A stretch of DNA of 64,000 nt from Litorimonas cladophorae (GTDB taxonomy: Bacteria > Pseudomonadota > Alphaproteobacteria > Caulobacterales > Maricaulaceae): the NCBI RefSeq assembly GCF_014652455.1, contig NZ_BMYV01000002.1:310001-374000 (forward strand), read 5' to 3'. The notes under the pieces were generated by a model. It had not been told where the DNA came from and did no database searches. It saw nothing but the letters and a program-made list of their open reading frames with translations. Shown piece after piece: positions 37,568 to 45,714 of this stretch (positions are counted from its first letter, which is position 1; each line of letters begins with the position of its first letter). The position numbers were made by a program, and so were the translations under genes.

Positions 37568-37803
37568 AAGACTGTTCCCAAGTTCAAGACAGGTTCAAAA
37601 GTTAGTCAAACCTGATTTCCCAATGCGTAACAGCCTATGTTTAATATCGGGTAAGCTGGCGCTTAACCTTTTGTCAAAACCTTCGCTCAGTTTGACGGGC
37701 GCGTCTGCCCACCATGCAAGATCGGGCAGGCCGCCGTGCAATCGCATGGCTTGCCCCAATAATCTTGGCGGCCTAAGTCGGAGCCAGAAAATTAGGAGAT
37801 ATC

Positions 37804-38691
37804 ATGGGACTGAACGGTAAGACGATCTTTATGTCAGGCGGCTCTCGCGGGATTGGCTTGGCAATGGCCAAACGCTGCGCGCGCGATGGAGCTAACATCG
37901 TTATCGCGGCTAAGACCGATACGCCACATCCGAAATTGGCTGGTACCATCCACACGGCGGCAGCGGAGATTGAAGCGGCGGGCGGAAACGCTTTAGGCGT
38001 CGTCTGTGACATCCGTGACGAAGCCGCGGTCAAAGCGGCCGTTGATAAGGCCGTTGCCCGTTTCGGCGGCATCGATATCTGCATCAATAACGCCTCGGCG
38101 ATTTCCCTCACACCCACGTTGATCACACCGATGAAACGCTATGACCTGATGAATGGTGTGAATGCGCGGGGGACTTTCCTCGTAAGTCAAACTTGCCTAC
38201 CGCATCTGCTGAAAAGCGAAAATCCCCATATCATGAACATCGCGCCACCGTTGGATATGAACCCGAAATGGTTCAAAAATCATACAGCTTACACGATGGC
38301 GAAATATGGTATGTCCATGTGCACTTTGGGTATGGCGGAAGAGTTCCGTGGCAAAGTCGCCGTCAATTCGCTGTGGCCCATGACCTCTATTGATACGGCC
38401 GCCGTTCGAAATGTACTGGGCGGTGACGCTATGGCGAAAATGAGCCGCACACCAGAGATCATGGCCGATGCAGCCTACGCCGTTTTGAACCAAGATGCGA
38501 AGACCTTTACAGGGCAGTTCGTGATTGATGAATTTATCTTGGCTGAAAATGGCGAGACGGATTTCGCCAAATACCAACATCCCGATCATGATGGCCCATT
38601 GGTCGCAGATTTCTTTGTGCCACAAGAGATGTTGGCGCGTTCGAAATCAGACATCATTCAAGCCCCAGGTTATGAGGACGCGAAAGCATGA
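37804..38691 (+). CDS. SDR oxidoreductase, HSDL2/citronellol-dehydrogenase-like
   Basis: The 295-residue classical-like SDR has GGSRGIGLAMAKR (NAD(P) motif), NNASAISL, and the YTMAKYGMS catalytic Tyr-Lys. The segment HTAAAEIEAAGGNALGVVCDIRDEAAV and the C-terminal tail resemble HSDL2-like SDRs that act on fatty or terpenoid substrates. It heads a four-gene operon (SDR, DUF1330, DUF2855, isomerase) and overlaps the DUF1330 gene by 4 bp. Confidence 0.9.
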   Translation: MGLNGKTIFMSGGSRGIGLAMAKRCARDGANIVIAAKTDTPHPKLAGTIHTAAAEIEAAGGNALGVVCDIRDEAAVKAAVDKAVARFGGIDICINNASAISLTPTLITPMKRYDLMNGVNARGTFLVSQTCLPHLLKSENPHIMNIAPPLDMNPKWFKNHTAYTMAKYGMSMCTLGMAEEFRGKVAVNSLWPMTSIDTAAVRNVLGGDAMAKMSRTPEIMADAAYAVLNQDAKTFTGQFVIDEFILAENGETDFAKYQHPDHDGPLVADFFVPQEMLARSKSDIIQAPGYEDAKA

Positions 38692-39110
38692 GCGAAAATG
38701 CCATCGATCCGCTGCCGGAGCAGGTGAAAGCTTTTCTGGCTAAACACCCAGATGGCGAACCTGTTTACATGCTCAACCTGCTAAAGTTCAAAGCCCGCGC
38801 GACCTATCATGATGATGAAGATATCTCGGGGGCCGAAGCGTATGGTCGATATGGGGAGGCGTTCGCCAAATTGGTGGCGTCCAAAAATATCGATGGTGCC
38901 CATTCCGTATTTGGTGGAAAAATGGGGGCCTGGCTGATTGGTCAGGGTGAGGGCGAATGGGATGCGGTCGCGATTTTCCGCTATCCCGATGCCAAGACGA
39001 TGTTCGCAACCGTCAGTTCAGAAGATTACCGAAAAATCCATAAGCACCGTAAGGCCGGCTTAGAGGGCCAGCTTTTAATTGCCTGTGACAACGGCAATGT
39101 CTTTGATTAG
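38688..39110 (+). CDS. DUF1330-family protein
   Basis: The 140-residue protein is a ferredoxin-like DUF1330 domain: PVYMLNLLKFKARATY, GAEAYGRYGEAFAKL, WDAVAIFRYPDAKTMFATVSSEDYRKIHKHRKAGL. It starts inside the SDR gene (ATGA overlap). The family's reaction is not established; neighbours point to a lipid- or terpenoid-like degradation step. Confidence 0.85.
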   Translation: MSENAIDPLPEQVKAFLAKHPDGEPVYMLNLLKFKARATYHDDEDISGAEAYGRYGEAFAKLVASKNIDGAHSVFGGKMGAWLIGQGEGEWDAVAIFRYPDAKTMFATVSSEDYRKIHKHRKAGLEGQLLIACDNGNVFD

Positions 39111-39156
39111 TCCCGTATAAATTTTAACAATGACCCCAAAATAAGAAGAGACACAT

Positions 39157-40245
39157 ATGCAAACTCTACTCGTCAATAAAACCGATTTCGCCGATGTCTC
39201 AATTGTCAGTTACGACGAGGGTGAATTGCCCGATGGCCAAATCCGCGTCGATATCGGCCCCTTCGCCCTCACCGCGAATAATGTGACTTATATGGTGACG
39301 GGGGATCAGATCGGATATTGGTCAGTTTTTGATCCAATGGCCTATGACCTCACAAAAGATAAGGCGCAGGGCCGTATGCCAGTTTGGGGTTATGGCGTTG
39401 TGCGTGATTCTAATTATCCCGGTATCGAAGTCGGTCGTAAAATGTACGGCTTTTTCCCGATCGCAAAATCTATGGATATGCAGCCGGGTCGCTTGTCCGA
39501 TCATGGTTTTACGGACATAGCCGCACACCGCTCTGGCCTGCACGGCCTTTACAGCGGGTATAGCTTTACCGATGCTGATCCCAGCTACGCCAAACATGTT
39601 GATCTTCAACCCGTTCTCCGCCCGCTCTTTACAACAAGTTATTTAATCGATGACTTCCTTGCGGATGAGGATTTTTTCGGGGCCGAACAAGTTGTCTTGC
39701 TCTCGGCGTCGTCAAAAACAGCCTTGGGTACAGCCTATTGTTTGAAGGCCAGCGGCAGTCGACCAGTCGTGGGTCTAACTTCAGCGGGCAATAAAGCCTT
39801 CGTCGAGGGCACAGGGTTCTATAACGAAACCTTCGATTATGATTCCATCACCGATATGAACCCAGATGTGAAAACCGTTGTTGTCGATATGTCTGGCAAT
39901 ATGGGCGTTATTCGTACTTTAGAAGATCATTTCGAGGAGAACCTAACCTACATCTGTCGCGTGGGCATGTCCCATTGGCAAGAGGCCGCCAAAGTTCCAC
40001 CGAAACGTACCGCGACACCAACCGCATTTTTCTTTGCGCCTGATCGGGCGAAGAAGCGCATCGCGGACTGGGGACAAGCGGGATTTGCGGAAAACTTGGG
40101 TCGGCGTTGGATGCCTTTCCTCGACAGTGCTAAAGACTGGATGCATGTCGAAAATGCCCAAGGTATCGAAGCTGTTTTGGAAAATTACAAAGCCCTACTA
40201 AATGGGCAAAGCGGTCCGGATAAGGGCTATCTCTTCACCTTATAG
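39157..40245 (+). CDS. DUF2855-family protein
   Basis: The 362-residue protein matches DUF2855, an MDR-like fold: FALTANNVTYMVTGDQIGYW, VWGYGVVRDSNYPGIEVGRKMYGFFP, VVLLSASSKTALGTAYCL and VVVDMSGN. It looks like a zinc-free NAD(P)-dependent MDR relative. It follows the DUF1330 gene by 46 bp. The likely role is a reductase on an unsaturated acyl or terpenoid substrate; that is inferred from context. Confidence 0.85.
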   Translation: MQTLLVNKTDFADVSIVSYDEGELPDGQIRVDIGPFALTANNVTYMVTGDQIGYWSVFDPMAYDLTKDKAQGRMPVWGYGVVRDSNYPGIEVGRKMYGFFPIAKSMDMQPGRLSDHGFTDIAAHRSGLHGLYSGYSFTDADPSYAKHVDLQPVLRPLFTTSYLIDDFLADEDFFGAEQVVLLSASSKTALGTAYCLKASGSRPVVGLTSAGNKAFVEGTGFYNETFDYDSITDMNPDVKTVVVDMSGNMGVIRTLEDHFEENLTYICRVGMSHWQEAAKVPPKRTATPTAFFFAPDRAKKRIADWGQAGFAENLGRRWMPFLDSAKDWMHVENAQGIEAVLENYKALLNGQSGPDKGYLFTL

Positions 40246-40254
40246 GAGGCTGAA

Positions 40255-41091
40255 ATGTCTTATACTTGTTTTGATGTCGAAATTGCCGATGGCGTCGCGC
40301 ATGTGAAAATGAACCGCCCAGAAAAACGCAACGCGATGATTGCCGCGTTCTGGGAAGAGCTGCCGCGTATTGTGCGGGATATTGATGAAAATTCGAAAGC
40401 GCGCGTAATTGTACTGTCTTCAACAGGCCCCGTTTTCAGCGCGGGAATCGATGTCGGAATGTTCCAAGATATTGGTGGTGCCAAAGATAAAAATGCGCCG
40501 CAATATGGCGCAAGTTTCTACATTGATGTGAAACGTCTGCAGGCGTCATTGTCGTCGCTTGAAAATTGCCGCATCCCTGTTCTTACGGCGATCCAAGGTG
40601 GCTGTTACGGCGGTGGCGTCGACCTGATCACGGCCTGCGATATGCGCTATGGTACTGCCGATAGCTTCATCACGATTTACGAAATCAATGTGGGCATGAC
40701 GGCTGATGTTGGGACATTCCCTCGCATCCTTAATCACATGCCCGAAGGTATCGTCCGCGAGCTCGCCTATACGGGCCGCAAGATGGGCGCGGAAGAATGT
40801 AAATCGCGGGGGCTGTTTAATGAAGTCTATGCTGATCATGAAACCATGATGAGCGCTGTGATGGACATGGCGCGTGAGATTGCGTCCAAGCCTCCGCTCG
40901 CGGTCTATGGCTGTAAACGCGCGATCACATATTCTCGCGATCACAGTACCGCGGATGCCCTCGACAATATCGCGATTTGGAACATGTCTATGTTGATACC
41001 CTCAGAAATGATGGAAGCCATGATGGCCGGGAAACAAAAACGGGCAGGGAACTTCAAAGACTTGCCGCCCGTCGAAACGAAAAAAGCTTAG
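40255..41091 (+). CDS. Enoyl-CoA hydratase/isomerase, dienoyl-CoA isomerase-like
   Basis: The 278-residue crotonase-fold protein has MNRPEKRNAM, the oxyanion-hole FSAGIDVGMF, QGGCYGGGVDLITACDMRYG and IYEINVGMTADVGTFPRI. The Glu in YEINVG and the Asp in TADVGT fit the delta3,5-delta2,4-dienoyl-CoA isomerase group (ECH1-like), which shifts double bonds during beta-oxidation of unsaturated fatty acids. AGGAGG lies just before the ATG. It is the last gene of the four-gene operon. Confidence 0.9.
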   Translation: MSYTCFDVEIADGVAHVKMNRPEKRNAMIAAFWEELPRIVRDIDENSKARVIVLSSTGPVFSAGIDVGMFQDIGGAKDKNAPQYGASFYIDVKRLQASLSSLENCRIPVLTAIQGGCYGGGVDLITACDMRYGTADSFITIYEINVGMTADVGTFPRILNHMPEGIVRELAYTGRKMGAEECKSRGLFNEVYADHETMMSAVMDMAREIASKPPLAVYGCKRAITYSRDHSTADALDNIAIWNMSMLIPSEMMEAMMAGKQKRAGNFKDLPPVETKKA

Positions 41092-41115
41092 CGATAAATT
41101 GGGTTGTAAAACGGG

Positions 41116-41159
41116 TTAGGCCGAAACGATGTTGTGCCCCACAACATGTCTCGGCCTAA
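41116..41159 (+). terminator. Long two-part hairpin after the isomerase gene
   Basis: TTAGGCCGA (41116-41124) pairs with TCGGCCTAA (41151-41159), and ATGTTGTG (41129-41136) with CACAACAT (41140-41147), with a small internal loop. No T-run follows. It probably ends or processes the operon transcript. Confidence 0.5.
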
Positions 41160-41170
41160 TGTGTCCACAC

Positions 41171-41216
41171 TGGTCATGACGCGTAACTAAACGATGTTTA
41201 ATGCGCGTCATGACCA
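41171..41216. promoter_or_regulatory. 13-bp perfect inverted repeat with self-palindromic arms
   Basis: TGGTCATGACGCG (41171-41183) and CGCGTCATGACCA (41204-41216) are exact reverse complements. Each arm contains the palindrome GTCATGAC. The palindrome centres are 34 bp apart, about three helical turns. A smaller CGTGG/CCACG hairpin follows at 41221-41235. The remaining sequence of this 309-bp gap shows no gene. Confidence 0.5.
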
Positions 41217-41310
41217 ATAACGTGGTTGCCCCACGGGATAATTTCTAACCGAATTTTGACGGCAAGGATTGTCCTTAACGATCATTTCATTTGTCATTTC
41301 TGATAATTTC

Positions 41311-41333
41311 TTTAAGGTTTAGTTCACCTTAAA
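41311..41333 (+). promoter_or_regulatory. Dyad upstream of the AraC-type regulator
   Basis: TTTAAGGT (41311-41318) and ACCTTAAA (41326-41333) are perfect inverted repeats with 7 nt between, ending 67 bp before the regulator's ATG. A candidate operator for autoregulation; inferred. Confidence 0.4.
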
Positions 41334-41400
41334 TGAGGTTACGGATGCAAAACTATAACGCGAAGTTGGTTAAGCAGAGAAGAATTGGGCGCATTTCCTG

Positions 41401-42447
41401 ATGAAAATGACGCTTTCTTACCGCTACCTCAATACGAATCTGGGCTTACTTGCGGGATTCGGGTTTCCACGGGAAAAATCTCTCTCTTTACTCAATATTG
41501 GAGAGGACGCGTTCAAAAACCCTGACGCAAGATTGTCTGTTGAGCCTTTTCTTGAGTTACTCAATTTTGCTTCAGAGGCACTCGGTGATCCTCAGCTTGC
41601 ATTACGCGTCGGGCATAAATTCCGTGTCGCGACATTTGCTGAGACGGGAAGTGTTTATGGATATTGCAAAAATCTTGAAGCCGTTATCAAGATGAACGAC
41701 CAATATCAAAAACTGGCTATCGACGTCGGAAAAGTCACATTTGTTCAAGATGGTCCAGACCAAAACTTCATGGTCTTCTCGCCACATTACGAAGATATGG
41801 AACGATATCGCCGCATTACCGATGTAATCATGGGCGCCTATTTCGCGGCTTATCATTGGCTGTCTTGGGGGTCCGGCGAAGAAATTTTGGGTGTACAGCT
41901 CCCTTATGCCGCGCCAGAAAATTTGAAGACCCATGAGGCGATCTACCAAATTCCTATTCAATTTAACGCAGAACAAACCAGCCTGCAATTTTCAGATATC
42001 GCGATGGCCGATACATTGATGTCTTATAATCCCGAGCGGCTTGTGCGGATCAAGAAGCGATTGGACAATATGATCGGGCAGGGAGCCTGCACCAAGTCCT
42101 TTGACACATCTGTGAATGCGGCGATCCTAGCGGCCATAAAAAACGGTCATATAACCTCTCATGTGGTTGCAGACCGGATGGGATTGACGTGGTCAGCATT
42201 TCGGACGGCGCTGAAACGGTCAGGCCCAGTTTTCCGTGATCGGGTTGACGCGGTACGTCAGGGCCTTTTTCATGAATATTTGGCCGAAGGACAAAGCTTC
42301 TCTCAAATCGCCTTGGGCTTGGCCTATAATGATCAACCCGCCATGAATCGTGCGTTTAGACGTTGGTACGGCATGACCCCAAGCCAATGGAAAGCAGCCC
42401 GTCATTCAGGCGAATCATGCGCGTCGGTCGACACGCAGACTGAATAA
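41401..42447 (+). CDS. AraC-family transcriptional regulator
   Basis: The 348-residue protein has an N-terminal Arabinose_bd-type sensor domain (DPQLALRVGHKFRVATFAETGSVYGY). A C-terminal AraC HTH pair follows at about 255-335: VADRMGLTWSAFRTALKRSG, FSQIALGLAYNDQPAMNRAFRRWYGMTPSQWK. Such proteins often control lipid or amino-acid catabolism. It lies 309 bp after the four-gene operon on the same strand, so control of that operon is plausible. Confidence 0.88.
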   Translation: MKMTLSYRYLNTNLGLLAGFGFPREKSLSLLNIGEDAFKNPDARLSVEPFLELLNFASEALGDPQLALRVGHKFRVATFAETGSVYGYCKNLEAVIKMNDQYQKLAIDVGKVTFVQDGPDQNFMVFSPHYEDMERYRRITDVIMGAYFAAYHWLSWGSGEEILGVQLPYAAPENLKTHEAIYQIPIQFNAEQTSLQFSDIAMADTLMSYNPERLVRIKKRLDNMIGQGACTKSFDTSVNAAILAAIKNGHITSHVVADRMGLTWSAFRTALKRSGPVFRDRVDAVRQGLFHEYLAEGQSFSQIALGLAYNDQPAMNRAFRRWYGMTPSQWKAARHSGESCASVDTQTE

Positions 42448-42462
42448 CCTATTGGTCCGTCT

Positions 42463-43074
42463 CTAAGTCGCGCGGCCCCAATAATTATACCCCAAGATTT
42501 TCGGCCCAGGGATATAGCCCTGTTTCAAATCATGGATCGTAAGGTCTGCTTGCGCAAAAAGTGCTGGAATATCTCGTCCGCTGTGACAGCCCCCTGCAAT
42601 CTTCTTCCAGACGGGATCAATACGGGATTGCCAGCGCGATATCTTAGGGTCGGCAGCTTTCCCGTGCTCACAAAACAAGATCTCGCCGTCAGGACGTAGA
42701 ATGCGACGCATCTCGCGCAAGGCTGCAACAGGATCAGGGATAGTGCACAGACTGTAGGTGACGACCACGGTGTCGGCAGTCTTATCATCTAATGGGATAG
42801 ACTCGCCAGATAAGCCAATGCGCTCAATCGGGAAATCTACTGCGGCGCGACGTTCTGTGCTACGGGCCCAAATGTGATCATCTGGATCAACGCCAATCAC
42901 GCCAGTAATCTGAGACGGGTCATAATGGGCCAAGTTTAGTCCCGAACCAATCCCAATTTCAACGACCTGTCCTCTGGCTTGAGGCACGACTTTGGCACGT
43001 TGTTTCTCAACTGGGCCAACACCGCAGGCAATGTCTAAACAGCGCGGTAAAATATGTCGGCTATAAAATCCCAT
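42463..43074 (-). CDS. Class I SAM methyltransferase
   Basis: The 203-residue protein has the SAM motif I VVEIGIGSGLNLAHYDP, the acidic motif VDPDD, motif IV TYSLCTIPDP and motif V with LREMRRILRPDGEILFCEHG. The pattern is that of UbiE/phosphatidylethanolamine-methyltransferase-like enzymes. The substrate is not determined. It lies 2 bp from the lipoprotein gene upstream on the same strand. Confidence 0.88.
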   Translation of the reverse strand: MGFYSRHILPRCLDIACGVGPVEKQRAKVVPQARGQVVEIGIGSGLNLAHYDPSQITGVIGVDPDDHIWARSTERRAAVDFPIERIGLSGESIPLDDKTADTVVVTYSLCTIPDPVAALREMRRILRPDGEILFCEHGKAADPKISRWQSRIDPVWKKIAGGCHSGRDIPALFAQADLTIHDLKQGYIPGPKILGYNYWGRAT

Positions 43075-43076
43075 CC

Positions 43077-43562
43077 TTAGCGCTTTTCAAACTGGATCGT
43101 ATAATTGGCTTCCGTCTCCCGCAGCGTTAATTGAGTTTCCGTAAGCGCCAAAATTTCCGCTGATGAAGGCTCTGCGGCCAAAATGGTGTCTGCCATTTGT
43201 TGAGCGATAGCCGCCGCCTGCGGATTCCCGCTCGTGTTAATGACATCGGCTTGGGTGATCTTTTCGACCAGATTTGAATTTGTGATGGCCCATGTTCCCA
43301 CGGCTTCGACTTGATAGGTCGATAGGTCCGCTGGGACATTACCGATCTTCAAGCGTGCGGAGGATTGAGACGTTCCATCGGATAAATACCGGATAGAGGA
43401 ATCTGAAATTTCAAGGCTAACGCCCGCATCATCGACCTCGATAGATTTCGTTTGAACCCAATCGCCGACAATTAATTCATCTGCTGATGGGCCTACGCCG
43501 CAAGCGCTCAAAGCCAAGGCAGTGAAGAGGCCAAGAAACGCCTGTTTCAAATTCAATTTCAT
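43077..43562 (-). CDS. Lipoprotein, tandem paralogue 1
   Basis: The 161-residue lipoprotein has a lipobox (ALSAC). The mature part is predicted beta-rich with VGDWVQTKSIEVDD, GTWAITNSNLVEKITQADVI and a C-terminal QLTLRETEANYTIQFEKR. It resembles its upstream neighbour (43574-44083) in layout: IVG.W.QT near the N-terminus, a central W.I...LV segment and a closing LQ/LR strand. Function unknown; the small barrel or lipocalin-like fold is a guess. Confidence 0.7.
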   Translation of the reverse strand: MKLNLKQAFLGLFTALALSACGVGPSADELIVGDWVQTKSIEVDDAGVSLEISDSSIRYLSDGTSQSSARLKIGNVPADLSTYQVEAVGTWAITNSNLVEKITQADVINTSGNPQAAAIAQQMADTILAAEPSSAEILALTETQLTLRETEANYTIQFEKR

Positions 43563-43573
43563 TTTCTGCTCCG

Positions 43574-44083
43574 TTATTTCCGACGATATACATCTGTCAT
43601 CCCAAGATCGGTATCTTGCAGGATAAGCTGTTTCTTATCGGCGGCGACGATTGTCTTGACCGAGGCCGTCGTTCCCTCTGATTGTTTTTGTAAGGCGTCG
43701 GCCCATTGGACTGAAAGCGCGTCAACGGTGCGCGGCGTGATCAAGGTTGTCTCTGCGGTTTGAATCAATTGTCCAGATTTCAATTCCCATCGGCCGCGAA
43801 GATCGACATTCAAATCAATACCCCCTTCGGGTAAGCCTGCGCCTTGCAGATTTAATGCCCGCGACAAAGACCCTTCTCCATTTTGTTTCAGTGTTAAAAC
43901 CGTGTTCGATGTCGTTGTCTGCAACCTGTCGGCCGACATAGAGACAGGTGTTTCCTGTATCCAAGTCCCGACTATTGCTTTCTCTACAGGCATCTCGCCT
44001 GAACAAGCGGCTAGGCCTGTGGTTGCCGCGAGGGTCGCCACCTTCAACGCGGTGAAGAAACGGAGGGTGAGTGCATTTGCCAT
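43574..44083 (-). CDS. Lipoprotein, tandem paralogue 2
   Basis: The 169-residue protein has a lipobox (GLAAC). The mature part contains IVGTWIQETPVSM and GRWELKSGQLIQTAETTLI, aligning with the downstream lipoprotein. Both end with a short basic tail (YRRK, FEKR). ATG 44083 is used. The pair probably arose by tandem duplication. Function is unknown. Confidence 0.7.
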   Translation of the reverse strand: MANALTLRFFTALKVATLAATTGLAACSGEMPVEKAIVGTWIQETPVSMSADRLQTTTSNTVLTLKQNGEGSLSRALNLQGAGLPEGGIDLNVDLRGRWELKSGQLIQTAETTLITPRTVDALSVQWADALQKQSEGTTASVKTIVAADKKQLILQDTDLGMTDVYRRK

Positions 44084-44214
44084 GCTCCCGCCTAACAGGC
44101 GTCGGCACTCTGGCAAAGCGGATATCGACGGTATCAGAATTGTTTTCGGCTCCGCGATTTGGCATTTTTGGCGAATTAAGCTAAAAGACGCACCGCATTT
44201 GGGGGAATGGGATA

Positions 44215-44520
44215 ATGAGTGAGCCGAAGGTAACGTGTTATACGCCTGCTGAAGGTCGAAACGCGGGCGTAAATATTCCGAAGTGGAAATATGATTGCAT
44301 CCGCCGCGCCATTTTGGATGTGTTGGACGAAAGTGAGACGGCTCAAATCCGCTTCAAGGACTTGAATGATGCGGTGAGACTGCGCTTGACTTCCAATCAA
44401 CTGGCGAAGCTGGGTTCCGTCGGATGGCATGTCACGACGGTGAAATTAAATATGGAAGTCGAAGGCGAGCTTGTTCGTGTTCACGGCGCTCGTCCTCAAA
44501 CCTTACGCAAAGGTGTGTAG
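44215..44520 (+). CDS. DUF6958-like small protein
   Basis: The 101-residue protein contains TPAEGRNAGVNIPKWKYDCIRRAILDVL and WHVTTVKLNMEVEGELVRV, the pattern of DUF6958-type proteins, which look like winged-helix DNA-binding domains. It stands alone on the plus strand after the two lipoproteins. Function unknown. Confidence 0.75.
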   Translation: MSEPKVTCYTPAEGRNAGVNIPKWKYDCIRRAILDVLDESETAQIRFKDLNDAVRLRLTSNQLAKLGSVGWHVTTVKLNMEVEGELVRVHGARPQTLRKGV

Positions 44521-44737
44521 GCGCAAACTCTTCACTTTCATAGGCTCCCTTTTTTGAAGGGTCTACAGCCCCACATGACACAGGCTGACAGATAGCTATT
44601 ATCCGACGCGGTTATGTTTTGGATTATGAAGTTGGCTTCGGTATTTTGTCGATAAGACCCAAACGCCTTGCACTCAAACCTATTTGTGTCCGTTACCCAG
44701 GAAGGCGTCGTTTCAATTATCCTTGGGTATAAGGTGA

Positions 44738-45709
44738 ATGTCGCGTTATTCTGTTCCTATGACCGAATCTCTTAAACTCGCACTTCCCCAATTGGCCCCA
44801 ATTTGGCTGTCTCGAGAGGGTGGTTTGGCACAGGTCATTCAAACAATTGAGCTTGCGCATAAAAGCGAGGCCGGGTTGATTGCATTTTCAGAGAGCTTTG
44901 TGCCCGGTTACCCATTCTGGTTGGACGGCACGGGCGGGGCGCAATTCGACAATGAAATGCAGAAGTCGATTTTTGCTCATTATGCTGATCAAGCCGTGAC
45001 GATTGAAGATGGCCATTTGGACGGCGTCTGCGCGGCACTCGCCGCTGCGAACATGGCCTGTTACTTGGGCATTATCGAACGCCCCCGTGATCGCACGGGG
45101 CATTCGCTCTATTGTTCTTACGTCTACATCGACGCGAGCGGGACAATCCAATCCGTCCACCGAAAGCTGCAACCGACTTACGAGGAACGTCTCGTCTGGA
45201 GCCCCGGTGACGGGCATGGCCTCGTGACACACCGTGTGGGGGCATTTACAGTCGGCGGTTTAAATTGTTGGGAAAATTGGATGCCGCTCGCCCGCGCTGC
45301 GCTCTATGGGCAAGGCGAAGATTTACATATCATGGGATGGCCGGGAAATGACCGCAATACCCGTGACCTAACGCCGATGTTGGCCAAAGAAGGCCGGAGT
45401 TATTGCGTATCCGCCTCAGCGATTATGCGCCCGGAGGACGTGCGCGACGACACGCCTTTTGCTGATGAAATTCGGTCAGCTTTAGGCCAGATGCCCGCCA
45501 ATGGCGGGTCTTGCGTCGCCGCCCCAGACGGAAGTTGGGTGCTAGAACCCATCGTCGGAGAAACAGGTCTGAGATTTTGCGAACTTGACCCCGCCTTTGT
45601 TCGACGCGAGCGACAGAATTTCGACCCTGCAGGCCATTACTCTCGTCCTGATGTCACACAGCTCACCGTTGATCGTCGCCGTCAAACGACGACGATCTTT
45701 AAGGATTAA
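44738..45709 (+). CDS. Nitrilase-family carbon-nitrogen hydrolase
   Basis: The 323-residue protein has the nitrilase triad: Glu in FSESFVPGYPFW, Lys in HRKLQPTYEERLVW and Cys in GGLNCWENWMPLAR. It resembles the aliphatic/cyanide-type nitrilase group. It would hydrolyse nitriles to acids or amides. An AAGGTGA sits directly before ATG 44738, closer than ideal, so a start at ATG 44759 is possible. It converges on the carboxylesterase gene. Confidence 0.9.
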   Translation: MSRYSVPMTESLKLALPQLAPIWLSREGGLAQVIQTIELAHKSEAGLIAFSESFVPGYPFWLDGTGGAQFDNEMQKSIFAHYADQAVTIEDGHLDGVCAALAAANMACYLGIIERPRDRTGHSLYCSYVYIDASGTIQSVHRKLQPTYEERLVWSPGDGHGLVTHRVGAFTVGGLNCWENWMPLARAALYGQGEDLHIMGWPGNDRNTRDLTPMLAKEGRSYCVSASAIMRPEDVRDDTPFADEIRSALGQMPANGGSCVAAPDGSWVLEPIVGETGLRFCELDPAFVRRERQNFDPAGHYSRPDVTQLTVDRRRQTTTIFKD

Positions 45710-45714
45710 GCCGC

